In this document: in pieces, positions 42,448 through 51,424 of the stretch
Numbering within the stretch: position 1 is the first letter of the stretch
How the letters are laid out: every line of letters starts with the position of its first letter
Assembly: GCA_021832085.1 (NCBI GenBank)
Contig: JAKBLM010000013.1
Coordinates: forward strand, 19,408-83,407
Reading direction: 5' to 3'
Length of the DNA: 64,000 nucleotides
Origin: Acidobacteriota bacterium
GTDB lineage: Bacteria; Acidobacteriota; Terriglobia; Acidiferrales; UBA7541
Position numbers and translations under genes: made by a program
Notes under the pieces: model-generated
What the model was told of the DNA's origin: nothing
The model's database searches: none
Seen by the model: the letters and a program-made list of their open reading frames with translations, nothing else

Positions 42448-44823
42448 TCAGGCCCGATGCTGCAGCGCGGCCTTCACACGCTCGGGCGTAAAAGGAATCT
42501 CGCGGAGGCGGACACCGGTAGCATCGAAGACGGCATTGCCGATGGCGGCTGCCACAACGGTGATCGACACTTCGCCGGCCCCGGTGGCGTTGAGGTTCGG
42601 CCGATCGAGCAGAACCACATCGACTTTCGGTACCTCGATGCCGAGGAACAATGTGTGGTAAGTGGCCCAGTTAATCGAAGTCACCTCCCGCTCGTTCCAG
42701 GTAACCTCCTCGCCCAACGCACGGCTCATTCCTTGCAGCGCGCCGCCCTCCACCTGGTTCTTCAGGCCGTTGGGGTTCGAGATCGGGCCGACATCCACGG
42801 CGGTGACAAAGCGTTTTACGATGATTCGGCCAGTGCGCTGGTCGACCGCGACTTCAGCGACCAGCCCGACGTAGCCGTTTCCCCCTTCATAGGCCACGCA
42901 GGCAATGCCGCGCCCGGAAGAGATACCGCTCCTGTCGATATGAGGCTTTGGGGAGGGGCGCGCTTCCCAATTTGCCGCGCGCGCCGCCGCGCTGACGACA
43001 TCGCGCAAGCGTGGAAAACTCAGGTAGCGCAGGCGGAAGGCAACGGGGTCCGCCTTGGCGTCCGCCGCCAGTTCGTCCATGAAGCTTTCCTGCGCGAAAG
43101 TGTTTTGGAGGCGCGAAGGCGAGCGCAACGGCCCGGTGAAGAACGGCGAGGGCACCATGTGGATCAGGACGCGTTCCGACTGGATCGTACCGGTGCCTTC
43201 CGCTCTGGGGCCTACGCGGCCGGCGCAGTAGGAGGGTACCGCGTTGTCACCGTTTTCGAAACGGTCAGGCTCGGGCGCGGGAGAGCGAGGCTCGAACGGC
43301 CGCGGCTCGAAACCGGCAAGCATGCCGGTAATCACGTTCCCCGGCCTGTCGTAGCCGGGACGGCTCCCATGCACCGGGAACCAGGATTCCTGTTCCCAGG
43401 CGACAATGTTACCGTGGGTGTCCAGGCCGGCGCGCTCGTCGAGGACAAAGGGGTAGCCGTAGTTTTCGCCCCAGGCCATCTCGTCCTTGCGCGTGAGCTG
43501 AACGCGCACGGGCCTGCCGACAGCCTGCGATAGAATCGCCGCATCATAAGAGACCGTGTCAGCCCCGTTCAAACCATAACAGCCGGCGCCCCGGCGGAAG
43601 AGAACCTCCACATTTTCCTCGCTCAAGCCCAGCACCATCGCCACGGTGCTGCGTAACGGCCAAACACCTTGCGTGGGCGAATAGATCGTCGCGTGATCAC
43701 CACGCACGTCGGCAACAGCACAGGAGGTGCCCATCGATCCGTGCATTTGATAGGGATAAAGGTAAGTGGCCTTTCGCACCTTGGCGGCCGCCGCGAGCTT
43801 CTGCGGCACATCGCGTGAGTCCACCTTCAGCGTATCGTGCGTCGGCTTCTGGTGGCGCAGGTAGTCGTGGTAACTCGCCTGGGCGGGCAGGCCCGTTCCG
43901 GGGCTCCAGTGTACTTTCAACTTGTTCGCGGCCTGAATGGCCTGCCATGGATTTTGCGCCACGACGCCGACGAAATCTTTCCGGACTACCACCTTCACAA
44001 CACCAGGCATCTTGGACACCGAGTCTTTGTCCACGCTAACGACGGTCGCGCCGATGACGGGTGGCCGTACCACCTGGCCATGTAGCATTCCGGGCAGGCG
44101 AACGTTGTGCACGAACTCGAACTGGCCGGTAACGATTGCGGGCAAATCCGGCCGCTTTATTGGCTTGCCGAGGATGGTCCATTCGCTCGCGGGCTTCCGC
44201 TTGGCCTTGGGATCGATGCGAAGGTGGAACCGCTTGCCGCCGATCAGCGTGCCGTAGTCGACCTTCTTCGCGGGATCGCTCTTGACGTGGATCGCGCCAT
44301 CCCGCGCAACGAGCGCGGCCGCCGGCACGCCGAGCTTTCGCGCGCCGAGACCGAGCAGCGCCTCGCGCGCCGTGGCCGCGGCCTGGACCAGGTTGCGATG
44401 ATTGAAATTCGTGGGTGTGGACTGGCTGCCCGAGGTGACGCCCTGATCTGGCGTAATCGGAGTTTGGCAAGAGATGAGGTCAACCCGGTCAAAAGGCACG
44501 CAGAGCTCTTCGGCAACCAACTGCATCTGGGCCGTGCCCATGCCCTGTCCGAGCTCCGCCTTGCCCGTGTACGCGATCACGCGGCCGTCCGTGGCAATTG
44601 CGATCCAGGAATTGAGTTCGTCAGGCGACGGGGCGCCGGGGGTCGCACGCGAGCCAAATTGCGCCCCCGCGGTAGCCGCCTTGCCCAACACGGGAAAGCT
44701 CACAATCAGGGCGCCGGCTCCCTGCAAAAAGGCGCGCCGCGAAAGGCCTTGGTCTTCGAGCGCCTTCCGCGCCTCGGGCGTAAGCTCGGAAAGAGGAGTG
44801 GACTCAGGCGCCTTACGGCTCAT
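42448..44823 (-). CDS. Molybdopterin-binding subunit of an exported molybdenum hydroxylase
   Basis: A 791-residue large subunit of the xanthine oxidase family, of the isoquinoline 1-oxidoreductase type. A twin-arginine signal lies at residues ~29-50 (SRRAFLQGAGALIVSF), so it is exported folded with its cofactor. Molybdenum-site landmarks are GQGMGTAQMQL, FRRGAGCYGLNG and the C-terminal GAGEVS, whose glutamate is the catalytic base. It hydroxylates N-heterocycles or aldehydes. The 2Fe-2S subunit gene is directly upstream with an ATGA overlap. There is no FAD subunit, so electrons probably go to a cytochrome c or quinone. No maturation chaperone is nearby. Confidence 0.9.
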   Translation of the reverse strand: MSRKAPESTPLSELTPEARKALEDQGLSRRAFLQGAGALIVSFPVLGKAATAGAQFGSRATPGAPSPDELNSWIAIATDGRVIAYTGKAELGQGMGTAQMQLVAEELCVPFDRVDLISCQTPITPDQGVTSGSQSTPTNFNHRNLVQAAATAREALLGLGARKLGVPAAALVARDGAIHVKSDPAKKVDYGTLIGGKRFHLRIDPKAKRKPASEWTILGKPIKRPDLPAIVTGQFEFVHNVRLPGMLHGQVVRPPVIGATVVSVDKDSVSKMPGVVKVVVRKDFVGVVAQNPWQAIQAANKLKVHWSPGTGLPAQASYHDYLRHQKPTHDTLKVDSRDVPQKLAAAAKVRKATYLYPYQMHGSMGTSCAVADVRGDHATIYSPTQGVWPLRSTVAMVLGLSEENVEVLFRRGAGCYGLNGADTVSYDAAILSQAVGRPVRVQLTRKDEMAWGENYGYPFVLDERAGLDTHGNIVAWEQESWFPVHGSRPGYDRPGNVITGMLAGFEPRPFEPRSPAPEPDRFENGDNAVPSYCAGRVGPRAEGTGTIQSERVLIHMVPSPFFTGPLRSPSRLQNTFAQESFMDELAADAKADPVAFRLRYLSFPRLRDVVSAAARAANWEARPSPKPHIDRSGISSGRGIACVAYEGGNGYVGLVAEVAVDQRTGRIIVKRFVTAVDVGPISNPNGLKNQVEGGALQGMSRALGEEVTWNEREVTSINWATYHTLFLGIEVPKVDVVLLDRPNLNATGAGEVSITVVAAAIGNAVFDATGVRLREIPFTPERVKAALQHRA

Positions 44824-45287
44824 CCGGCCATTTCCTCTCTCGCGCGATGGACCGCGCGAATCATCCGCACATGCGTGAAGCAGCGGCACAAAACATTCGA
44901 CATAGCCTCTCGGATTTCCTGGTCGCTAGCCTTCGGGTTCTTGTCGAGAAGGGCCTTGGCGGTCATGATCACGGCGTTGACGCAGAAGCCGCACTGGGAA
45001 GCCTGCTCTTCGATGAAGGCCTTCTGGAGCGGATGGGGCTTTTCGATCGTTCCGATTCCTTCCAGAGTAGTGATCTCGGCCCCGTGGACTGTGCTCACCG
45101 GCGTGATGCACGAGCGCGTTGCCTCTCCGTTTATGATCACCGTGCAAGCCCCGCATTCGCCGAGACCGCAGCCAAATTTCGGGCCGCGGAGGCCCAGATC
45201 GTCGCTCAACACATAGAGCAGCGGGGTCGTCGGATCGAGTTCCAGGGTATCCGTAACCCCGTTGACTTTTAAGGTAATGGAACTCAT
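44820..45287 (-). CDS. 2Fe-2S subunit of the molybdenum hydroxylase
   Basis: A 155-residue ferredoxin-type subunit. The N-terminal plant-type [2Fe-2S] site is GCGLGECGACTV...C. The C-terminal helical [2Fe-2S] site is CGFC...CRC. It passes electrons from the molybdenum centre of the downstream subunit to an external acceptor. It has no signal of its own and is probably exported as a complex with the Tat-targeted large subunit. The start at 45287 has a GGCGGG site. Confidence 0.92.
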   Translation of the reverse strand: MSSITLKVNGVTDTLELDPTTPLLYVLSDDLGLRGPKFGCGLGECGACTVIINGEATRSCITPVSTVHGAEITTLEGIGTIEKPHPLQKAFIEEQASQCGFCVNAVIMTAKALLDKNPKASDQEIREAMSNVLCRCFTHVRMIRAVHRAREEMAG

Positions 45288-46005
45288 TCGCATCCCGCCT
45301 GAAGTTATTGCGAAATGCACACCGAGTCAAGAACGGGACAAAAATCCATTGAGCGGGAGCCTCGATGCTATGAATTCCCCGTAGGGGAAGACCGTTTTTC
45401 ACCGGAAGAATCAGCGACCGTACGCTTTCGTAGGGGCGTACAGTGCCCATCCGCCACCCGCTGCGAAGCCGCTTCACGTCCATTTGCGGGTCGAATTGCG
45501 ATGGCCACGGAGAGCACAATACGCTTCCGCAGTCGTTTTAACGCACTTCCTGAAATGGCCCTGCGCCCACATTTGTCACGAAAGAGGCTCGCCGTGGTCG
45601 TCGTCCTGGAAGTCCGGCCTGGATCCGGAGGCCGCGCGAACGGCAACCGTGCGGCGTGTTTATGATGAAACAAGTTCTGCGCCGCGGCGCGCAGCCTGCT
45701 ATGCTGGCGCCGGCAGGCGAGCCGTTTCCACACTCGAAGCGCCAGCCCAGCCGCAAAGGCACAAAGCCCGCAAAATGTGACACGTTGGAAAATTCATCCC
45801 ACTGAAAGCACGACACTTGCGCCGTTTTCCGTTTGACATCGTGTCCCGCTTTGAGCGGCATGTGTGACTTCGAGAATCTGGGCTTACCGAATACCAGCCA
45901 GCCTGCGAGCAGAACAGCTTCGACCTCGCTTCTTGCTTTAAAACACGCGCAGCCCAGCCGCGGTGGCTCAAACGCCATCGCCCTCCTCACGCACAACGGA
46001 CGGAA
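45288..46005. other. Intergenic region between the molybdenum hydroxylase and M61 peptidase
   Basis: 718 bp without a supported gene. A ~150-codon minus-strand frame (45538-45996) has no ribosome site or family features. Small hairpins occur, for example GTACGC at 45420-45425 with GCGTAC at 45436-45441. Confidence 0.4.
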
Positions 46006-47982
46006 TCACCGCGGCGCAAGGATCTGGTCCAGCCGATCCGGTGTGCCCTTGATGCGCACGAGCGTCGGGTATCGCAACCCTCCGTGGTAGTTGATTTCAA
46101 TCGTCCGGAACTCGCCGCCACGCTCTACCAGGAATTTCATGGGAGAGGTGGTCTTCTCGGCGGCGAGGATGGCGTCGCGAAGTCCAGGAACGCTGAATGC
46201 CTTGCCGTCTACCGCAACAATGCGCGTATCCGGCGTCATGCCCGCCTTGAAGGCAGGACTGTCCCACCAGACATTTTCCAGATCTCCGGAGGCGCTGACG
46301 CTGAATCCGAGCGACGTTGCGAAGTTGCCGGAGGAACGCGGGCCCTCGGCAGCTTTCATCCAGGCTGGCTCGGTATCGGTGTAGGCAAGGCGATAGCCTC
46401 CGCGGGTGATGCCACCCAGCGGCGTCTGAGGATGAAGCTTGTAGATGCGCGTGCGCAGGAAACTCGCCCAATCGTACGGCTGAACGGCGTTCAGGGCCGC
46501 AACCAGATCCTTGAAATTGTAGGTGCGGGTGACGTAGCTGCCGTTGTCGATTCCAAAAAAACGGCGGGCGAAATCGTCGAGTGACTTCCGGCCACCGCTC
46601 AGCTGGCGAATCTTCGTATCGACATCGAGCCAAACGAGCAGGCCTTCCATGTAATAGTCTTCTCCGCGCAGCCAACTCGGCCAGGTGACCGGGCGGCGCT
46701 GGGAAATGGTCGGTTGGTTCGTCGTATCGATCAGCGGGCGCCAGGCTCTGCCCGGGCTCACCTCGAAATTGGCGGCGATCTGGGCGATCAGGTCGCGCGT
46801 TTGGGCGGGCGTACGCAAGCCGGATCGCGCCGTCAGCACGTAGCCGTAATACTCGGTCAGCCCTTCGTAAACCCACAACAGATCGTCCTGCATTGGGACG
46901 TTGAAGTTCGGCGTCCAGAGGTCGGCAGGCCTGCGGAATTTCCCGTTCCAGGAATGCGTGTATTCGTGAGGCAGCAGGTCGCGGCCCGCGACGCCGGCGG
47001 CCCAATCGGTGAAGTAGTTCGCCGTGGTGCCGTCTTCGCTGGACTGATGGTGCTCGAGGCCCTCTCCCCCGATCGTATTGCTGAGCGACAGCAAAAAGTC
47101 GTAATGGTCGTAATGATGGGAGTCAAAGAGTTTTGCCGCCTGCACGACGAGGTTGCGGTGGAACTGGAGTTCCTGCGGCGTGATCGCGAGATCCTTCGGT
47201 GAATCGGCGAAAACGTCGAGAAAAACTTGGTTATCGGGACCGCTCGACAGATCCACGCGACGATAGTTGATGCCCGCGTACAGCGGCGAATCAACCAACG
47301 TATTCAGCGTGGTGTCCTTGAACCGAACCAGGTCGCCGCTTTGCGATTGCACGCCGAGCGCGGTGGCAAAATGCCAGCCGTCGGGCAGCAGGATGCTGGG
47401 CGCGATGGTGATGTCGCGCGAAAAGTAGCCCGCTGGATAGAGCACAACCGTGTTCCAGGAGAGATCGAGGATCTTCGACGAAAACGAGATGCGGCCCTGG
47501 TCCCTTCGCAGCGGTGTCAGGTATTCGAATTTCACGTCCAGGTTTCGCACACCGGCGGGAACGTCGATATGGAAGGCGTACACGTTGACACGGTCGCGCA
47601 CCCAGGGGATGCGCTTGCCGTTCGCTGTCACTACAAGGCCGGCAAATTCCGAAATCGGTCCTGTCGGAGAATGGGTTCCGGGAATCCATTCGGGATAGAG
47701 AAGCGTCAGCTCGCCGGGCTCCGCGGGAACGGTTTCCCGCACGTCGAGCACGCGGTGCGTGACATTTTGCGCGGAAACAGCCAGGCGAATGGTGCCCGGA
47801 TACGGCTGGTCCACTGGAGCTTTAATCGGCGGCGGAAGCGGAGCCGGCTGCGGACCGACCGACTGCTGCGAATAGGCAGGAGACACAACAGCGAAACAGA
47901 GAATCACCAGGGAAACGGCGATCGCTACAGGCGACGATAGCCTGGACTCGGAGCGGCAATTGCCACGGTGTGAAATCGACAT
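46006..47982 (-). CDS. Exported M61-family metallopeptidase with PDZ domain
   Basis: A 658-residue protein with a signal peptide (hydrophobic core ~18-34). Zinc-site residues are H339-E-Y-T-H343 followed by a WNGKFRRP segment and the third ligand in VYEGLTEYYGY. A C-terminal PDZ domain (~540-630) follows. The family includes glycyl aminopeptidases that cut peptides with N-terminal glycine or alanine. It acts in the periplasm or outside the cell. Confidence 0.92.
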   Translation of the reverse strand: MSISHRGNCRSESRLSSPVAIAVSLVILCFAVVSPAYSQQSVGPQPAPLPPPIKAPVDQPYPGTIRLAVSAQNVTHRVLDVRETVPAEPGELTLLYPEWIPGTHSPTGPISEFAGLVVTANGKRIPWVRDRVNVYAFHIDVPAGVRNLDVKFEYLTPLRRDQGRISFSSKILDLSWNTVVLYPAGYFSRDITIAPSILLPDGWHFATALGVQSQSGDLVRFKDTTLNTLVDSPLYAGINYRRVDLSSGPDNQVFLDVFADSPKDLAITPQELQFHRNLVVQAAKLFDSHHYDHYDFLLSLSNTIGGEGLEHHQSSEDGTTANYFTDWAAGVAGRDLLPHEYTHSWNGKFRRPADLWTPNFNVPMQDDLLWVYEGLTEYYGYVLTARSGLRTPAQTRDLIAQIAANFEVSPGRAWRPLIDTTNQPTISQRRPVTWPSWLRGEDYYMEGLLVWLDVDTKIRQLSGGRKSLDDFARRFFGIDNGSYVTRTYNFKDLVAALNAVQPYDWASFLRTRIYKLHPQTPLGGITRGGYRLAYTDTEPAWMKAAEGPRSSGNFATSLGFSVSASGDLENVWWDSPAFKAGMTPDTRIVAVDGKAFSVPGLRDAILAAEKTTSPMKFLVERGGEFRTIEINYHGGLRYPTLVRIKGTPDRLDQILAPR

Positions 47983-48627
47983 GCTGAATGCGCCTCCTTG
48001 CGCGCGAATTTTGTACCGGCGACCGCCGAGTTCGAGCTGACCGCATTCGGCTCTCGATACGGCGGTGACTCGCTGGACCGTCGTCGAAATGGTTTAATTG
48101 CTTAAGACTTTCGCGATCCTCAGCGGAACACACAAACCCGGAGATTTCCGATCCGATGTCGGTAGCTACGGAATTGCACCGGAATCTCCTTACGACTTCG
48201 AATCCGCGGTAGCATAGTCCCGATCCCTCCTCGATGCAATGGCCAGGCGCATCCTCGGCGGTCCCGGGGAAGGCCTTTTATTGTCAACTCAGAATCTATA
48301 GGCTTTATGGTGTGAGGGTCATTGCTATGCGGCGCAGTGAGTCGACACAGATGGTTCCCCCAATTCAGCACCACGCCGATCTACGTTCTTTCCTTATCGC
48401 TGTGAGACGGGGCGATCAGCACAAATCGCTTTCCATCGGACGAAATGTCGTAGTCAGGGACCTAGTCTGCTATATCCGAAATCTCTTGACCATTGAGAAC
48501 CCGCCAAGCCGCAGTTCTCACGGGCTCCAATAGTAAGCGCATTTCAGAAACAGGAGACTAGGAAGTGGGCTTCACGAATCCTCGGTGGAAAAGTTCGCGA
48601 AAAGCTCCGGTGGAGAAGCAAGTTAAA
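47983..48627. other. Intergenic region between the M61 gene and tRNA-Arg
   Basis: 645 bp without a supported gene. A 10-bp inverted repeat with one bulge (48140-48150 with 48180-48189) could be a transcribed hairpin. A 99-codon plus-strand frame (48234-48533) has no recognisable features. Confidence 0.4.
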
Positions 48628-48704
48628 TGGTGCGCCTGGGGCGATTCGAACGCCCGACCTCTGGTTCCGGAGACCAGCGCTCTATCCAGCTGAGCTACAG
48701 GCGC
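48628..48704 (-). tRNA. tRNA-Arg (CCG)
   Basis: On the minus strand, 48704-48631 forms a cloverleaf. The acceptor stem is GCGCCTG with CAGGCGC, the D arm contains AGCTCAGCTGGATAGAGC, the anticodon loop CTCCGGA gives CCG, and the T loop is GTTCGAATC. The 3' CCA is encoded at 48630-48628. Confidence 0.95.
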
Positions 48705-48835
48705 GCAGTGAAGCGTTCCTTATTGTAACGTAACGCACGCAGCCCCGGAAAACGTAAAGCGGCGATGATTCCCGGTTTCTCTTCTTCATCGGCCGGGCGA
48801 GGCTACCTAAGGTCGTCCGCCCAACGGGAGCACGT

Positions 48836-49885
48836 CTACGCTTGCCGCCAGGTGAGTTGTGGGAAAGTCTTCGAGGATTGAAGGCGCGCACGGGCGAGCT
48901 CTTCGGCCACGGCCGCGGTGGAAATGCCTCGGTCGCGGGCGAGCGCAAGCACCTTCTGCATGCGATCGTAGATGTGGGCCAGACTAGGATGGCTGTCGGC
49001 ACGACCCAGCAGATAGAATTCGGCGCCGCGAATCACGCCACCGGCGTTGACCAGGAAATCGGGAGCATACAGAATGCCGCGCCGCGCCAAAACGTCGCCG
49101 ACTTCCGGTGAGGCGAGAACGTTGTTGGCCGAGCCGCAGACGATGCGTGCCCGGAGCCGCTCAGCCAGAGCTCGATCGATCGCGGCGCCAAGCGCGCACG
49201 GCGCCACGACGTCGGCTTCCGTGTTGAGGATCTCCTCCGGAGCAACGACGCGCGCGCCGAATTCCTGGGCGGCCAGGCGTGCCCGCTCGGGATCGACATC
49301 GGCGACGAGCAGGTCCGTGCCCTCGCGGTGCAGGATGCGGGCGAGCCAGAGGCCAACGTTGCCCACTCCCTGAACCGCGACACGCGCACGGCGCAGACCG
49401 GCGAAATCGAGACAGGCGCGCAGGCCGTGCCAGACACCGATGGCGGTCATCTCGCTGATGTCGCCCAAACCGGGTGCGCTTTCGAGCGCGACGTGGCTTG
49501 TGCGGCGGCCGACGGCTTCGAGATCGGCCGCGCCAACACCGACGTCCGGCCCGCTGAGATAACGGCCGCCGAGGCTTTCGATCAGGCAGCCAAGCGCCTC
49601 GAACGCCTGCTCACGGTGCAAGCCGGGATGATCGAACAGGACCGTTTTCGCGCCGCCAGCGGGAAGCTCGGCAAGTGCGGTCTTGAGCGTCATGGCGTGG
49701 GCGAGGCGCAGGGCGTCGGCGAGCGCGTCGTTTTCCGTCGCGTAGCGCCACAGGCGGATGCCGCCGAGTGCCGGTCCCAGCGTGGTGTCGTGAATGGCCA
49801 GAAACCCGCGCAGACCTGCGGCGCGGTTCTGAAAGGCGATCAGCTGTTCACAGTCGTCGGCGGTCATCGATTCGAGCAGGCCCAT
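48836..49885 (-). CDS. Leucine dehydrogenase-type Glu/Leu/Phe/Val dehydrogenase
   Basis: A 349-residue NAD-dependent amino acid dehydrogenase. The N-terminal domain has GPALGGIRLWRY, the MTLKTALAELPAGGAK stretch with the two catalytic-site lysines, and SGPDVGV. The Rossmann domain begins at VAVQGVGNVGLWLA. It deaminates branched-chain or aromatic amino acids to 2-oxo acids. The length fits leucine rather than glutamate dehydrogenases. The GGGK-type loop reads GGAK here. Confidence 0.88.
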   Translation of the reverse strand: MGLLESMTADDCEQLIAFQNRAAGLRGFLAIHDTTLGPALGGIRLWRYATENDALADALRLAHAMTLKTALAELPAGGAKTVLFDHPGLHREQAFEALGCLIESLGGRYLSGPDVGVGAADLEAVGRRTSHVALESAPGLGDISEMTAIGVWHGLRACLDFAGLRRARVAVQGVGNVGLWLARILHREGTDLLVADVDPERARLAAQEFGARVVAPEEILNTEADVVAPCALGAAIDRALAERLRARIVCGSANNVLASPEVGDVLARRGILYAPDFLVNAGGVIRGAEFYLLGRADSHPSLAHIYDRMQKVLALARDRGISTAAVAEELARARLQSSKTFPQLTWRQA

Positions 49886-50135
49886 TCTGTATCCTTACGT
49901 CGAGCACCATCTGCGGAGGACGGCCGGTTTCGGCGCTTGCAGCCAGCCGGCGCTGCGCTTGCCTTCGTCGTCGGACCAGCTACGGCTCGTCGCCCGACCG
50001 CTCGGCACGTAGGTTTCCCGCCTGGTGGAGCTTCCACTGAGGCGGGCCGCACCAGAAACCTGGACAGACGCCGCAGCGCAGCCGGCGACAACCGTCACAC
50101 CAATCCTCTTCGGACCGGGGAAGGTACTCTACCGA

Positions 50136-50489
50136 TCAGCCTCGGGCGAGGTGTTTGATGTGCTTGGCGAGCTTCTCGATCTCCCCGGCTGTGTCGATCA
50201 TATTCAGAGAAAGCACTTCGCTCGAATCGGTCTTTTCCACCTGTTTTTTCAGCTTCCCGGCCAGCTCGTAGAGCTGTTTGACGTCCTTCTGGATCTCTTT
50301 TTCGTACTGTTTGAGGACTGCGTGCGGATGGAGTTTTGGTTCCGGACTCGTGATGGGCATGCCGTTTGGAAACTGCTGCGACTGTTGACCCGGAGTGCCG
50401 CCAAACTGAGCGGCATTTGCCAGCGAGGTGCCAACCCAAGCCACCAGCGGCCCCGCCACCAGGGCCCCCACGAAACCCCTTCGGTTCAT
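50136..50489 (-). CDS. Small exported helical protein of unknown function
   Basis: A 117-residue protein with an MNRRGFVGALVAGP twin-arginine-like signal. A Gln/Pro-rich stretch follows, then a helical lysine/glutamate-rich part with heptad-like spacing (residues ~55-117). The start at 50489 follows a GGAG site. The family is unknown. It may be a small periplasmic coiled-coil protein. Confidence 0.65.
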   Translation of the reverse strand: MNRRGFVGALVAGPLVAWVGTSLANAAQFGGTPGQQSQQFPNGMPITSPEPKLHPHAVLKQYEKEIQKDVKQLYELAGKLKKQVEKTDSSEVLSLNMIDTAGEIEKLAKHIKHLARG

Positions 50490-50621
50490 CAACTCCGCTC
50501 CTTCGGCAACGTACCGGACCGCCGAAGCCCACCGGACGCCACCTCGACGAAATTCCCAAGCGAGTTTATTCTAAGCCGAACCGCGGGGGAAGGCCCGCAT
50601 CTTTGCAAGCCAGGAGGAAGG

Positions 50622-51071
50622 ATGGGACAGGTCAGCAATGAGCAGGCAGGAATGCTCTTGAAGTTGTACGACTTGCGGCGGGAAGCGCGCCTGCGGCAAG
50701 CCCGCGAATGGTTCATCCGCCATTTTTATCCGAAAACGCTCGCCGAACGCGCATCGCTCAGCCCGGAAGAAGACGCTAGCGTTCGCATGGTTACCAGCTA
50801 CTGGGATATGGTGGCCGGCTTCGCCACGCGTGGCCTGGTTGAAGAAGAGATGTTCTTCGAAACGACGGCCGAATTCTGGATCGTGTGGGAACGCTTGAAA
50901 CCGATCGTCAACGAAGTGCGCGAAGCGGTCAAAGATCCGCATATTTGGGAACACCTGGAGAAGACCGCACAGCGCTACGAAATGTGGCGCGAACGCCGGG
51001 CCCCAGGATCGCTGGCTGCTGCACGCGAACGGATGGAGCAGTTGCGCGCCGCGCGGGCCGGTCAAAAATGA
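50622..51071 (+). CDS. Hypothetical helical protein
   Basis: A 149-residue, charged, all-helical protein without membrane segments. The start at 50622 is set by an AGGAGGAAGG site. It lies 1 bp before the next small gene, so the two are co-transcribed and probably act together. I do not recognise the family. Confidence 0.7.
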   Translation: MGQVSNEQAGMLLKLYDLRREARLRQAREWFIRHFYPKTLAERASLSPEEDASVRMVTSYWDMVAGFATRGLVEEEMFFETTAEFWIVWERLKPIVNEVREAVKDPHIWEHLEKTAQRYEMWRERRAPGSLAAARERMEQLRAARAGQK

Positions 51072-51072
51072 A

Positions 51073-51390
51073 ATGACGCTCGAGGAAGTGTTGATCTCGG
51101 TCTGGCGCCAGGCGCTGGTGGAGCGTGCCGAGGTGATCGAACTCGGTGGGCAACGCTTTCGCGTGCGCGCCACGCCGCGCAAGGGGCTGCGGCAGGTCGA
51201 TTTCACATTCGAAGGCCGTTCGCTGCGCGGCCTTGAGCAGAATCCCGCCACGAGTTCCCGCTGGGCCGAGATGGCGCGAGCGGGTGCGAAAGTGATGCAG
51301 TTCCTCGAAGCAGGCCGCTACGTCGCCGCAGTCGCCGACGGCAAGGTGACGATGTACGGGCCGAAAGCGGCGAAACACCGCTCCGTCTGA
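51073..51390 (+). CDS. Hypothetical small protein
   Basis: A 105-residue soluble protein with a beta-rich first half (ELGGQRFRVRATPRKGLRQVDFTF) and a helical middle. It follows the previous gene by one base and precedes lhr by 34 bp, so the three may share a transcript. No family recognised. Confidence 0.65.
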   Translation: MTLEEVLISVWRQALVERAEVIELGGQRFRVRATPRKGLRQVDFTFEGRSLRGLEQNPATSSRWAEMARAGAKVMQFLEAGRYVAAVADGKVTMYGPKAAKHRSV

Positions 51391-51424
51391 CCGAAGCGCA
51401 GGCCGGTGCGATAATAGTCCGAGC

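Noticed and set aside
45538..45996. A ~150-codon minus-strand frame upstream of the molybdenum hydroxylase
   Set aside because: No ribosome site, family or conserved pattern, with uneven composition.
48234..48533. A 99-codon plus-strand frame before tRNA-Arg
   Set aside because: No ribosome site and no recognisable domain; it probably arose by chance.
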